Both the position numbers and the translations under genes were made by a program. This document shows, piece after piece, positions 47,101-59,931 of a stretch of DNA of 64,000 bases. The stretch comes from Archegozetes longisetosus (Eukaryota > Arthropoda > Arachnida > Sarcoptiformes > Trhypochthoniidae). The notes beneath the pieces were generated by a model. It searched no databases. It was not told where the DNA came from and saw only the letters and a program-made list of their open reading frames with translations. The DNA lies in the NCBI GenBank assembly GCA_018873245.2, contig JAEMBT020000008.1:10023172-10087171 (forward strand), given 5' to 3'. Each line of letters opens with the position of its first letter. The stretch's first letter is position 1.

Positions 47101-50100
47101 ATGCATCAGTCACATGTTGATACTCTGGAATTATCCTAGATACTCTGCCATTATCCTAGAGTAAAAATACATGCACTACTATCTAATAAATCTTAATACA
47201 TTGCTTTCTAGTAATTTATATCAATTTATTAGTATCTATATCATTGTTATATTTGGTGTATATTTTATTCTCCCAAATGAAAGTTAAACTATAATTCAAT
47301 GTCACTACCTAACAGAAGCTACACTTTATCTTACCTTATTACGTACTAGAGTATTATTGAATTTCTAATAAAAAACATTGTGTCTCACTAACTATTTTCC
47401 CTTATCTCTTTCTCTAATATCAACAATGGAATATACGTTAGCTTCATTAATGTACCAGTTGGTCCATTCTTTAAACAATTGATTCATTTTCACTGGAGAG
47501 AGACGGCAAGGGAGGAGGGAGAGACTCAATTCTCAGACTGTGTTAATTTCTATGCAAGTAAAGCAGACACTTAGCTTATTCTTAGTCTAGAAATCTCTCT
47601 CCAACGATATATATTTTTATATATCTCTTTTACCTCACTATGAGTTATAAATAAAATTTAATATTTTTATTAACTTTTCTTCATTCAGAGCTCTTTTATG
47701 AGAGTTGAGCGTAATATTGAGTGAATTATTAAATTTACATAACATGCATATGGCATCATTTTATGAACGTATTTGTGCCCAGATGTGAGCTCACTCTGGC
47801 TCTAAGTGAGCAATAAATTATAATTATCCTCACTATATTTTTTAAAATTATTTATTTATTACATTTAGCACTGGCTTTCATAATATAGTTTTAAATTGAC
47901 TTCAATTTTAATAAAAACTTGAAAAATAAGAATTGATATTAAAAAAAAAATAACTTTGAATCAGTTTCTTTCATTAAGCAAATTTTAATATACCAGAAAA
48001 TAAATTGATCTACCTACATTTCATTAAAACTTCTTTAAGTTCTTAGATCCTCTTGAAAAAATTAAATTCTTGTTAGAATCAAATATATTGATTTTTTCGG
48101 TTAAATTAAATCTACTTTTATTCATTCCGCTATCTGTTGATAGAACTGATCGTAGAAATTGCTAAAGATCTTCAAATCTTAACACAATCAAATTTAAAGT
48201 TTTTATCCAATTTGAGAAAAGCTCTTAATTTTTTGCCTGTATTGAATCAGTATTAAGAAGAAAATTGCCTCAATTCCTCAATTCTTTCTTTGTAATTGAA
48301 AAAATTTCAATTAATTTGACCGAAAATCAAGACTCTATTCTATGAAAAAAGTTTATTACTGATATCTCTAGCCGTTAATTGTGACAAATATTCTTGAGCC
48401 ATCGATATAAAGATCTTATGCTTATCTCATATAATACTAGATGTTCTACATTAAAACGTTGTTTTATGACTAGAAACAAGAATCCAAATCATGATAAATG
48501 TTCTCAAGTTCCTGACAGAATGCAAAACAGTGCCCAAAATAAAAGTTGCAAAATAAATAGTCTGGTGTTACAAAATGACATAAATTGATTTGAATGAGAT
48601 TCAAAACTTACTTAAAATCAAAGTTTATGTTTCTTTTTCTTTCTAAATAAAATCTATTTTATTTTCTGTTTTCTAAACTTTGCATCTTCTTTAATATGAA
48701 TCGTGATTTGTCGGCTATGTATAGAATCGTGAGAATCAAAAATAGATTTCTTCAAAAAATTTAATTTTATATAAAAGCATTGCCTTTTGAAATATTCAAC
48801 AGATTTTTAAAAATAAGTTCTTAAATTAACATAAAATTCAATGTTAAACATTTTGTCACGAAGTACACCCAAAAACTTAATGATCGACAATAGATGTAGA
48901 TAGCATGAGATGGACAGCTGGTTTCTTTACTTTTTGGGCACGTTTCCTGACACACGTTATTAGCCATTAATATATGTACATAATGTACTTTTTCTTATTA
49001 AATATAATTTCATAAATATATCAACAACCCATTGGATACATCCTCACTCATCACTTTACTCTAGTTGCTGTCGATGATTAATAAGTTTTCGACTGCACTT
49101 GATTTTAGTATTCATGACTAATAATATAAGAAAATCGATTTTATGCTAATATAAATATATTCTTCGAGGAATAAGCCCAGAATTCATAAATAGATAATTT
49201 TCAAGTTTCTCAAGATTTGTGACGCATAAAAAATATATTTGGTTTTCAGTTGTTTTTCTACTAAAAAATACATAAAAGTTAGCCATTATTAGAAATATGT
49301 GAAAAATATCTAAAAGTTGTATATGCAGTTTAATATTTAGTGTAAAGAACGGCAACCAGCAGGGAATCAGAGCTTCTACCGAATATTTAAAGAGTAGAAA
49401 AGCTTTTTTTCCATCAACTAAACTCTGAGATCTTATTTCTCATGTGAAGACCCATCAATTCAGTGTATTTTCTACTCTATAAAGACACTACAATGCATAA
49501 CAGAAGATATTTATCTACAAATTGTTTACGCTTTCGTTTTCGGTAAACATATGAAAAGCAACAAAATTATCAGAACTTAAATAGAATAATAATAATAATA
49601 GATCTCTATATTAACATAAAGTATGGTCCCTTTAGAGCTTTAGTCTTAGTAAGAGAAAATTCATTTCTACAATAACAACAATTCCACATAAAAGCAATCA
49701 AATAGACATATCAAACTTATCTAAGAAATGCTAATTTCAATTATATATTTCTAAGAATAAGTCAGCCATCAACGATTCAAAGCACAATACTTAGTATTAT
49801 CAGATGTTTATGCTGGTGAAATTTCAGACATAGAATATTCTACTCATCACAAGAGAGTGATATATCTCTGTCAAGAACTAATCTGATGCTGAAAATCCAA
49901 ATGCATATCATTGTCTCAATGGAATTTTGTGATGCACTACTGCCTTCTTGACCAGTAGCATGTATTTTTAATTAGAATATCTTATTTAGTCACTCATAAT
50001 TCTGGCCACGATCTCTATCTTTATCTTACAGTTTGATCTGCAAGCAGTTTCTCTTTGTTTTATTTCATTTTGGTCGGTATTTTCAAAGCTACTTAACTAG

Positions 50101-53100
50101 TCCTTTTAGACAATTACGTTATATTTTGGATATAATTTCTTTCGATTTCATTTAGCCTTTTCGATATAGAAATCTCATTAAAAATCTAATAACAAATTAC
50201 TATTCGGAAAGATTTTGTTTCATTTCTCTTTACTATAAAAGAGTTTAAATTAATATTCATGTCAACTATATAGTACTTCGCGATATAAATAATTTAAAAC
50301 CAGAAGTATCCCAGTATCAATTTCATTAATTACGTGCACAATTTTAATAAGTTTTCTAATCTTTTTTCTTTGAGCCTAATTTTCAATAATGTATTTGGAT
50401 TATATATGGAAATTGGCAAACTTTCAAACCTTGACATTTTAGAAAAACAGATATTCTTAAAAAGTTACAGAATTAGATGTATCGAGTATACATGAATAAC
50501 ACGAATATTAGTTATAGCCAAACAGAATCCTTAACCCCTATAGATCTCAATATTCCAATAGGAAGTAAGTTACGCATAGAAAAAAAATGATCACTTATTC
50601 ATTCCACTAGTCTTAAAACATCTCTGCTAGAATTCATGCATTAATAAACTTTTTTTATGAGCTTTTGCAAACTATAAGAAATATGCATGTTTTACATAGA
50701 CTCTTTATACCTTACAGTATCACTAAAACTTATAAATGATGCAAAAACTTAGACTGCCTTAAAAAGAAACGATCGCAAACTTTACCATTATTTTTATCTT
50801 TAAGTTATTGTAGTTTTCATTTACATCCATTGGGAAAATATTTCTGAATATTGCATTCTTTGCAAATCTTACTGGCAAAGAGTATCTCTGAAGAGCTTCT
50901 AACCAGTGCACTTCAGAAGATATTACATTATACAAGAACCTTTCACATTTTCAATTATCTAATTGAACAAAAATTTTGAATTTATTTCAAAAACTTTCCA
51001 ATTTGTCACGCTTATAAATCCTGAATACTTGAACTTGAAAATTGTTTAGTTTGGAATAAGGTTTTCAATGAAATTACCTGATGTTAGCATAGCAAATCAC
51101 TAAATAAGGAACTTTCCATTGATAAAGCTATTTTTAGTTAATAGTAGGTGAATAATTTTAGCATTTATTTTCTATTTTATCATTAAAAAACTATTCTATT
51201 ATTTGCAAAGATTTTATTTGAAATACTTATGTTTCAAAAACATTCTATACTTAAATATAATATTTTTATATCCAAAATTAAATGTCATTCGGTTATGCAG
51301 TATATTAATAGTGAATATTCGAAAAAACAAATATCTCTAATGCTAAAGCTTTAAACAGTATTCTAAAAGCAACTGTACATATTTAGCGTATACGCATTGT
51401 TAAGTCCGCTTTTCTTCTATTATTCCACTCTTGAGATTCAAAAAGAGTTGTATCGTTGAATATATTCAACTTGTTTTTTGTATGACTTGTTAACCTTCAA
51501 CTTCTATAGCAGTCAATTATTTAGACTTTAAATGTTGAATAAATTCTAGAGCTTATAGATGAAATGAGTTATTTATTTTTGTTATATTTTATTTTTTCAA
51601 AACAACTTAACACTAAAGCTCTCAATATAAGGAAGTCACGCAACAAAAACCTAAATGAAAATTATTGAATATTTCTTATTTTCAAGTTTATATATCCTAA
51701 AATTCTGATTATTCCCTCATCGATTTGACTCAAAGGTAGAAATAGAAACGGTATAAGAATAATGTTTAGCAATAAATATAAACCATAAATAGCTAAAGAA
51801 TTGAAGTTTTTTATTTTATAGAAAATTAGTTTTTGTTATTTCTTCTAAATGCAAAAAAAAATTTGTTCATTTCAAAAGTAAAAGCTTTAAGCTTATTATA
51901 TCTTAATAAGATTAGAATAACTTTCAATTGATTACTCTATTGTTGATAGAATTATCTTAAATATAAGACAATATTATTTAACAAAAAGTTTACAAGTTAC
52001 TATATAGCACACTCAAATCTAAAGTAATAGGGAGTAAAAGTTATAACCCTATTTTTACTTAAACTTAATCTGAAAGGTATTGAGCCAACACTTCACTTTA
52101 CTTTATTCACGTTTGTCTTATCTCAATTGATTATTGTTGCGTCAACTTTGTTTTCATAGTTTATTTGGTCTGTTATTCGATTGAAGATAACAAAACAAAC
52201 TGACAATCTCTTTAAAGATTAAACACGAACAAAGTGAACAGAACTATCCTTTTTATCAGCCGATCAGTCCATCAATTTATCTAACCGTTCATCAAATGAT
52301 AGTGAATTAAAAGACTAGATGTTATACTATGTTTACAACAAATAAATAAAGCTAATTAAACCACTCTTTATTCCTAATGAACGAAAACAAGAATTACTTA
52401 TTTTGTGTATTTACGTTCAAGTATAACAATACTTTGTTTCTTATAAAAACACCACTTTCTTTCCTTAAGATTAAAGCACTAAATGTCTAAATAGCTATTT
52501 TATTATCTCATTTTGTCACATCAACTTTTGTTTCATTTCTTAGATTTATGGCAAATCTTAATTTTGAACTTAATTTCCATCTCATTAATATTAAAACCAG
52601 AACTTCTGTCTAGACTTGATTTAAATCTTAGATCAGTTATGTTTCGTACAAAATGCCTATCAATCGGAAAATAGGAAAATCACTTTTGAAGTTAAAAGTT
52701 GAACATAAAAGCTTTTAGTTATCATATTGCATGCAATCAATTCGTAATTCAGTTTTCATCAATTATAAAAATGAAAACCATTTTAATGTCCATTTGCTCT
52801 GATCTCAATTGATGAATGAATGAAAAAGTGGTCGATATCTAATTAATTTGAGCAGTTGTGAATTTGTGGAAAAAAAGGTAAAAATAATTGTTTAGATAAT
52901 TGTTTAATAGACAAATAGATGATTAATTATAGCGCGCAATTCGATAGCCTAAATATAGATATGACATACACTAAAGAAAAATTTGATTTATGTATCATAT
53001 TTATGCGATTTTAGTTGTATTATAATTGGTAACAGCGATTGTGTCACTTTTACTTTTTATTATTTGTCTCAATGCATCGCTTTTAATAGATGTGGAGTTA

Positions 53101-54165
53101 TTAACAATGATATACTATTGTTTTTATTTCATCTTTCTTCTCCATCGTCACTGTCGAGTTACCAATGTGCCTAATAAGTTCGGGTATACATTTTTGTATT
53201 TCATATACATTTCCTCTATTAAATAATTGATGTTTATAATCAACCATTGACGCACGTTTAAATTTTATTATTTGTTCAATGCATAGCTTTTACTAGATGT
53301 GGAACGATATTAACAATTCGTAACTTATCACACAAATTTCTTCTACTTTCATTAGTTATGCAAATATCGGTAGAAACGAAAAAATTATCAAATTAAATCC
53401 AATAGAGCCCTAATATCACTTTTTATTATGTATCTCTTGACATGTTCCCATAGTTAAATAAGTTTGAAGTTTTCTCAAATATTTTGAAAGTTTTCAATTG
53501 ATCAATTTTTGTACAAATTTTGCCATAATTGATTGAAATTAACAAAAATAATGTAACTTTAGTGTTATACAAAATAAAACTTATCACTTTGAAATTAACT
53601 AAACTACTTTCATTATTTTGCAAATATCGTAGAATTAAAAATTATCAAATTAAATCCAATAGAGCCCTAATATCACTTTTTATTATGTACTCATAAAGTT
53701 CTTTGTTCGTTGAACTCAAGCTCATCAATAAGAATAATAATAATAGTAATGATAATAATGAAACAGTTGTTTTTATTGGCACTAAACTTATGTATATGTA
53801 CGCGTAAAAATGTTCGTAACATGTACGCCAACAGAGAGGAGACCAAAATTTGATCAATAATTGTATATTGATCAACTTAATCATAATACATTCGAACAAT
53901 AACACCAATTCATTTCTCAATAAATTAAGTTTTATTCTAAATTATTTGTCAATTTAGTATATATTTTGTATATTTGTGCTTGCTCTTTTAGTTACTGTTG
54001 TAACTGCAGGCTTAAAATTGGTTACCGGTTTAGGTAAATGCTGTTAAAGTTAGATTCTCTCGATTATGATTGAATTGAGTTGTGATATTTTTGTTAGAAA
54101 TAGACTTCAATTGAGATATAATACTAGAGATAGTATTGACAAAACTATGAGTTATTCTATCAGAT

Positions 54166-54210
<45 letters not shown>

Positions 54211-54572
54211 CCCTCAAATAAATGTGTTTGATGTGTTTACATAACCGTTCACGTCATATATTTCACTAACGCATATGAATTCGTATTAAACAAATCAATA
54301 AAATTTTGCTCAACGTTTTTCAATTTTATCATTCGGTTTATGACTACTAGCGCCAAATATAAGTGTGCGCATATAGCTTAAAACTTGACCACTATCCTTA
54401 ATTTTCTGCAAACTTCTAGTTCATTTACTCAATTCCTTTTCTTGTTTAGCCTTAATTATGAAAAAGTCAACTTTAACTAAATTTCTAGTATCTTAATCAC
54501 GAGTAATTATTTAGAGAATCATTCGTAAGAGTTCGCGATTAGATTTCTTTTTGCGTCATACAGGAACAGAAT

Positions 54573-54614
<42 letters not shown>

Positions 54615-57600
54615 GTAATGATTTCGTGCCATTTCTACATTTATATTATAGTAAAATTGTCGACAAGAGACAGAGAGGGAAAAATACTATAAAAGTGAAT
54701 AGACTTTTACAAGAATAGAAAAGGAATTGCGATAATTCATTGCAGTGCAAGCCATGCATTCACTAACAATAGCTTTGTATAGTTGACAGTAATGCAACTG
54801 AAAATGTTCTTTTGCTTCTACTATGAATGAATTGTATCGAAAGCTGGATACCAGTCAGATACCAGTCAGATACCAGTTAGTTTTCATTGTTTCAAATATT
54901 ATTTCACTGATAAGTCCTAAATTGTGTTGTATTAGTGAAGTATTTGCTTTATAACTATCCTATGATTTGCTTATTTTCTCTAATGTTTATGGATGACATA
55001 AATATTAGAAATAATTACTACAATAAACTAGTTTCATTTACTACATAGTTGATAGTTGAAAAGTGATAACGTATGACTCTATTTATCGTGGCAAATTGAT
55101 TTTCTACTTGAAAAACTATTATTTCTATTGAATTTCTAATAGAAAATTGCAAAAATAAACATTCAAAAGTCTAGCTCATTCTCAACGAATACAACAAAAT
55201 CTACATTAAACGCTTGAAACGTTTTTCAATTGATTTTGCAATCATTTTCGATTGAAATTTCAAAAGAATGATTGGCACTTCACTTGTACCTCACTACTAT
55301 TTTGAGGTTTTCTATACTCTCATTTGAAAAGAAGACTTCTATTCATTTCTTTATAGATATTATTCCTTATTTTTTCAATTTTGTCTCTATGTTTGCACTA
55401 AAACAATGTCTACTGGGATTTGTTTATTCTACAGAAATATCTTTCTTCAAAACTAGTACTTCTTTGCACTTTAACATTTGGCGTACAATCCAACTGTTTA
55501 GTTGTTCTGTTTGCAGAACCAATAGCAAGCATTGATTTAGGCCTCATACTAATGTTTCCTTCAAATATATAACCTTACTTCTATGTTTCTCCAAAGTTAG
55601 GCTCCATCCCAAATGTAAACTGGAATCCAGATCATTTTGAAAATTCTAAATTCATATACCGCTTGAAGGCCCAACAAACGAGCTTCAAATATACCAACAA
55701 TTGCCGAGATATTCTTGAATTTGTTGGTATCATGGATGAAAATTCTGGCAACTTCAAGGTTATAAACTCAGATTCAAAGTGAATAAATAGGCGAAAAAGT
55801 TTTACACCTACGACTCTAATCACGAAAAATAACTGAAAAACTAATAATAGGAGTTATTTTTTAGGTTTTTCTCTTGTATTACTCTCTAACTGAAGAAGAA
55901 AATTTGAGAAGCTTTAATCTTATTGTTAAAAAATTTATTGCAAGCAATTCAATGGAAGCTTATTGCATTAGATTTTTGCGCTCAAGCAAAACTCCAATCT
56001 AGTTTTTTCTTTCTTTTCCATTCAATTTCTTTCTTAAACAAAACTCAATTTATGTTAGATTTTATTTTATTTATAATCCAATCATTGGATACTATTTTGA
56101 GGATTAAAAATTAAAATTATATAATTTGTTTGCAAAACTTGGCTGAAAGTGTTGCTAGCTGAAATACATGTTCTCAATATGAAAGCATTAAATCTCTTAT
56201 TGAACTAGTCTTATATAAAGTGATTGAAAGACAATCTCTTGTACAACAACAAAACCATTAGATATCAAATGTTAATGATTGTTTGTATTTTTAATAAGCG
56301 AATAGATTTTATATAAGTACATTATATTTAATATCACTTCTATTTATAAAACTGTTCAATTTAATCGTTATAAGTAATTGAATGCTACAAAAATAGCTGA
56401 TGGTTAACAACAGAAGAGTTTCAATCATTAGATTTGATCAATATTTAAGTTATGTTAAATCATCACTTGCTTTATATATATTTATTCACTTGAGAACTAT
56501 TTTATCGTTGAATGGATAGACTCTGAAGTTGAAAATGAGTTGTCTTTATTTGGAGAATTAGTACATAAAGTAATAAAGAATATTATTTACATAAGTAAAT
56601 CGTCAATATGATTTATGAAGCATTTTATAAATAGATTTTGAAACTGAAACTCAAACTGAATTTATTCGCACATTAAGTAGAGTTAAACTTGTCTAACTTA
56701 AAGCTGTAGCTAACCCCTTTTAAAACATAGCTTTAAAATAAGCTTTGTTTTCCTATGGGTTTATATGTACTTTGTTATAAAGGGATTAACTACCACTTTC
56801 AGTTAGAGAGACACTTTATCGAAATTGTTCTTTAGATCAATAGATTTTTAATTTTTATCTCAAATTGCTATGACTTGATTCTAAACATAGAAAATTCATA
56901 TAAAATTCATATAATAATCAAATATGAGTTAAATGTTTAGAGAAAAGTTAGATTATTAATTCAATTGTTATGTTGAGCACTTGGCGTAATATCAATAGAA
57001 AAGATTGAGCAAAAATCTTCCTACCACTTAGGCTTGATAGGTAAATCAGATTTCACTAATGATGGTTATTTTCGAAGCAATTTCTTATGTCATCACTTCT
57101 GATAAGATTCTGTGAGCTAGAGCAGAGAAAACAGACGTCAAAATAACATTATTATATGAGAGGGCTTGCTGTAGATTATGATTTTAGCCTTAATGACTAT
57201 ATTTTTTGATGTGTATTGACAATATGGAGGCGATACAACATTAAAAGGCGTACAGGAGTGAAAGTCCGGCTAAAAATTTCATCAGATTCTTGTCATTATT
57301 GATTCAGAATTTACTCGCTCGCTATTTTCTCTTCAATTTACCAATGGAATTTCAGATATATTTGGCTGAACTTTGAACATTTTCACCCCAGGGAGAAGAC
57401 AAATTTTTATTCAAACTTAAACGTTTGCTTTGAAAAAATTCAGATTGCGTTTCTCATGCTTTAAGGGTTAGAGAAAATTTACTCATCTTTGAATAAAAGC
57501 ACAACAAATATGAGAAAAATTCAATGTATTCAACAAGTAAATAGATTTAATTAAGTCGAGATATTTTGATTTTCAATATATCAAAGAATGGAAGAGTCAG

Positions 57601-59931
57601 TGATCTCTAAAGAACTATGCAATTAATGCTTGAAAAATTCAATATATTTACTGAATAGAATTGTTTCATAAAATAGTGATATTACTTTCTAAAAAGGTAC
57701 TAAAGAATAGATTTGGCAATAATTATGAGAAACGAAATAAATTTGAGCTATTTTATCGGTCAAAACAATAAAGATAGATATTGATGACTAGATAATAAGA
57801 AAAAATAGTTAACTTCACACTGAGAATATATATGATATGGTAGTCGGCAATTGAGACTATGTGACTATTTTTATTAATGAGAAAACTCATGCAACAAAAT
57901 CAATATTAATACCTCATAGCTATATTTAGAGCCAATATTAATATTATCTCTACAATTAAACCTTATTTGAGTAACATATTTGCCACTCTATTTCTTATCT
58001 CTTATAACTGTTTCATCTCTTTTATTTTCGGTTACTTCTATTAAACTAGTTATAACTATTTTATTTTGAAATTATCTTTCTTCTAAACTATTCTAACTTT
58101 TCAATTGTTTTTCATTCATTATAATAGATTGTTAAGATAGAATCTTTGTCAGTGTTTAATTTAAATGTAAATTTTTGAAGCTATCATGAAATGAAGTAAA
58201 TATTTACTCATCATATCGAAAGTTAGCAAGGTATACACTCTTAGTCTTACTTTCAAAGTAATTTTCAATTATATTGTTTAGAGCTAAACTAAATATTTCA
58301 TCACAATTTAAGTTCATTTTGTCAGACAGATCATTTCATGTGTTTGCCTAAACAATGAGAATTACCGAATTACAAGCACTCAAAATAGATATTAATGAAA
58401 CGCACGTTTTTGCCGGCCCTACCCTTAAACAGTCGACTACTGTTCAGGTTTAGCGCAATAATCACTTCAGTTAATTAATTACTTGCGTTCGCATTTGTAC
58501 ATCAAACAAATGAGAAATATTTTGTATTAAATTGATTTTAATCTAATCAATGTTAAGTTTTGTAAATCAATTCCATTAAGTTCTTATGCTACCTATCAAT
58601 GTTTTGAGCTTTTTTGAGACTCGATAGAACTTTGCAAACTTTTCTTTATACTTTTTACAAAGTTTATAATCCTATGCATTATCGTATTTTCAACTAATCA
58701 TTTAGTTTTATAGCACAAAATTAAATTAAATTTCTTTAACTTAGAAATTATGTAATCAAAACCAAATACTGTTCTGTATATCAGAATTATGCAAAAATCA
58801 TAAAATTATATTTGTTTTCACCAACTAATCTCTGTAATACTGAAAATGCATATAAGATAGAAAATTAGAAATAATTACGACAATTAAGTTAATCTTAAAC
58901 GTAGGGCAAAACGAGTTGTGTTGGAACTTAAACTGATGATTTAGTTTGAATTTAAGATGAGCAGAAAGGTGAGTTAACATTCGATTGACGCACTCTATAT
59001 GCATAGCATAGCAATTTTGGATCAATAATCTTCTATTAGATTATCTCATGCGTGTGCAAGGATTATGTTAGCATCCGATCAATTGTCTTAATGCATCTGA
59101 CCTTTACATCTGTAGCTTTCTTTTCAGCTAATTTGGCGTCACTTTTCAAGTTTTAGTCTCTATTTGTTCAATTTAAGTTACTGTTTGTTGGTTTGTTTTG
59201 CTCAATCATTGGAGGGATTAAGAGAAAACTTCACATTTCTTATAGACTTTCTTCAATTGCTGCTAGACTTGAAACAGTGATCTCATGAAAAACACCTACT
59301 CTTAATTAGATTTTAAATTTTAATTATCTTTTGCTCTACATTAGTTTCGTCACATTTGGATTGTGTTAATTATTGCGATCCTTTCAGGTTTTCTTATTAT
59401 TCTGAGATCATTTTGAAGTATTATTCAGTATATGACTTATTATTCCCAGTTTTATGCTATAAGAATGAATAGATTAGTTGAAAAATATGTTCAAATCAGC
59501 GAAAAGTATATCCAGATTATCAAAATTTACATTTTGAATCACGTAAAGTAAAACTATGTACAAAACGAATAATGAGCTTAAGCTAAAACTTTGGCTCAAT
59601 ATTGTTGAACCCATAGAGAGCTCGAACCGAACGCTCACTATATAAAAGCCTTTAGGAATAATTTTACGACTTCTACGCTTAGCTTTTATTACATTTGACT
59701 ATTTAATTGACTTTCGCATAAACTAATTCTTATTCAACTGTTAATAAAATTTAATAAAACTCTATCGCAGAATGTCCTCCGGCTGAAGACGGAATGGAAC
59801 GATTCGCGTGTCCATCGCCTGATCATATGGGAAGATATCGATGTATTGATGATCACGTGCTCTGCGATGGATTCGTAGATTGTCCCAACGGTGAAGATGA
59901 AGATCGGATGTCGTGCATGTTCTATAAAACT
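37584..59931 (+). CDS. Secreted LDLa-module protein, prohormone-4-like precursor (partial, 3' end outside window)
   Basis: Join of 37584-38193 and 59771-59931, with more exons beyond 64000; 257 residues are visible. Seen: signal peptide (1-20), a basic cluster KRRR at 88-91 and RR at 162-163 that could be proprotein-convertase sites, an Asn-rich low-complexity run (~112-145), and a full six-cysteine LDL-receptor class A module (cysteines 205, 217, 228, 235, 241, 252) with the calcium-binding signature DGFVDCPNGEDED. The module begins ECPPAEDGMERF and ends CMFYKT. From memory this pattern is that of the conserved arthropod 'prohormone-4-like' neuropeptide precursors, whose last exon continues after FYKT. 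Jelly-belly-type LDLa ligands are an alternative but seem less similar. Reading on through the donor gives a 210-residue form that lacks the LDLa module. The separating intron is 21.6 kb. Confidence 0.75.
37923..38010 (+). repeat. (AAT)n-rich coding microsatellite
   Basis: Imperfect AAT/GAT triplet run inside exon 1, translated as Asn with a few Asp, Ile, Lys, Leu and Phe. Length polymorphism that keeps frame would be expected here. Confidence 0.85.
38233..38429. mobile_element. TA-flanked inverted-repeat MITE, ~197 bp
   Basis: Inverted pairs in matching order: TTAAACTACTAT (38257-38268) with its complement (38394-38405), and GTCAACAATGC (38282-38292) with its complement (38373-38383). TA lies at both proposed outer edges (38231-38232, 38430-38431), although the outermost 20 bases match only weakly. 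The centre contains GGTTAGGTTAG (38315-38325). It begins 40 bases after the exon 1 donor. Confidence 0.6.
40120..40370. other. Unexplained G+C-richer island in the large intron
   Basis: Less A+T-rich than its surroundings and open on both strands (40101-40361 minus; 40180-40500 plus), but neither product shows a signal peptide, domain or repeat that I recognise. It holds a TTATAAATATATGC promoter-like word near 40296. It could be an old transposon fragment, a regulatory island or an unrecognised exon. Confidence 0.3.
43054..43061. promoter_or_regulatory. CRE-like palindrome TGACGTCA in the large intron
   Basis: A perfect octamer, the second in the window; the other is at 35376. Both lie around the first exon of the LDLa gene. 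Function is speculative. Confidence 0.2.
45345..45780. repeat. AGCT/GAGCTC-rich repeat patches
   Basis: Two clusters (~45345-45450 and ~45655-45775) are packed with GAGCTT, GAGCTC, AAGCTC and similar self-complementary words. Similar smaller patches occur at ~23283-23330 and ~59575-59625. They look like parts of one dispersed degenerate repeat family that can fold on itself. Confidence 0.5.
47119..47161. repeat. Two-copy tandem direct repeat of about 21 bp
   Basis: GATACTCTGGAATTATCCTA is followed directly by a near-identical copy with CC for GA. Confidence 0.85.
49584..49601. repeat. (AAT)n microsatellite
   Basis: Short AAT triplet run, about five to six units, in intronic DNA. Confidence 0.85.
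53049..53690. repeat. Degenerate tandem duplications, ~200-260 bp period
   Basis: Two overlapping sets. First set: ~53053-53109 resembles ~53260-53318 (shared words TTTTATTATTTG, CAATGCAT, AGATGTGGA, TTAACAAT). Second set: 53343-53432 is nearly identical to 53604-53689 over about 87 bases, including TCCAATAGAGCCCTAATATC. The CACTTTTTATTATGTA word of the second set resembles the start of the first, so all may come from one unit. Confidence 0.8.
54171..54208. repeat. (GA)19 microsatellite
   Basis: Uninterrupted GA run of 38 bases. Confidence 0.95.
54575..54612. repeat. (GA)19 microsatellite, second tract
   Basis: Uninterrupted GA run, also 38 bases, on the same strand and 366 bases after the first. 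Confidence 0.95.
54848..54880. repeat. 11 bp tandem repeat, three copies
   Basis: Unit GATACCAGTCA, the last copy ending GTTAG in place of GTCAG. Confidence 0.9.
55691..55730. repeat. Perfect 10 bp inverted repeat
   Basis: ATACCAACAA (55691-55700) and TTGTTGGTAT (55721-55730) around a 20-base spacer; it could fold as a hairpin. Confidence 0.75.
59771..59931 (+). CDS. Exon 2 (LDLa module) of the prohormone-4-like gene
   Basis: The acceptor is ATCGCAG at 59764-59770 and the donor GTAAGT at 59932. The exon completes Glu204 and encodes residues 205-257, ending at a whole ACT codon (phase 0). It is much richer in G+C than the flanking intron. All six LDLa cysteines are present, with the conserved RCIDDHVLCDG segment. 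As an isolated exon with no start codon it is easily missed by frame scans. Confidence 0.9.

Larger units (their letters stand above)
38194..59770 (+). other. 21.6 kb intron of the LDLa gene
   Basis: Phase-1 intron, GTGAGT...ATCGCAG. Apart from a MITE, microsatellites and a degenerate tandem array listed separately, it is A+T-rich sequence without a supportable nested gene on either strand. Longer frames inside it (39303-39551, 40180-40500, 42778-43038, 55272-55535 and others) have no recognisable domain and low-complexity composition. Confidence 0.7.

Noticed and set aside
55272..55535. + strand 87-codon hydrophobic open frame
   Set aside because: Composition follows the local T-rich DNA; no domain, splice context or conserved motif.
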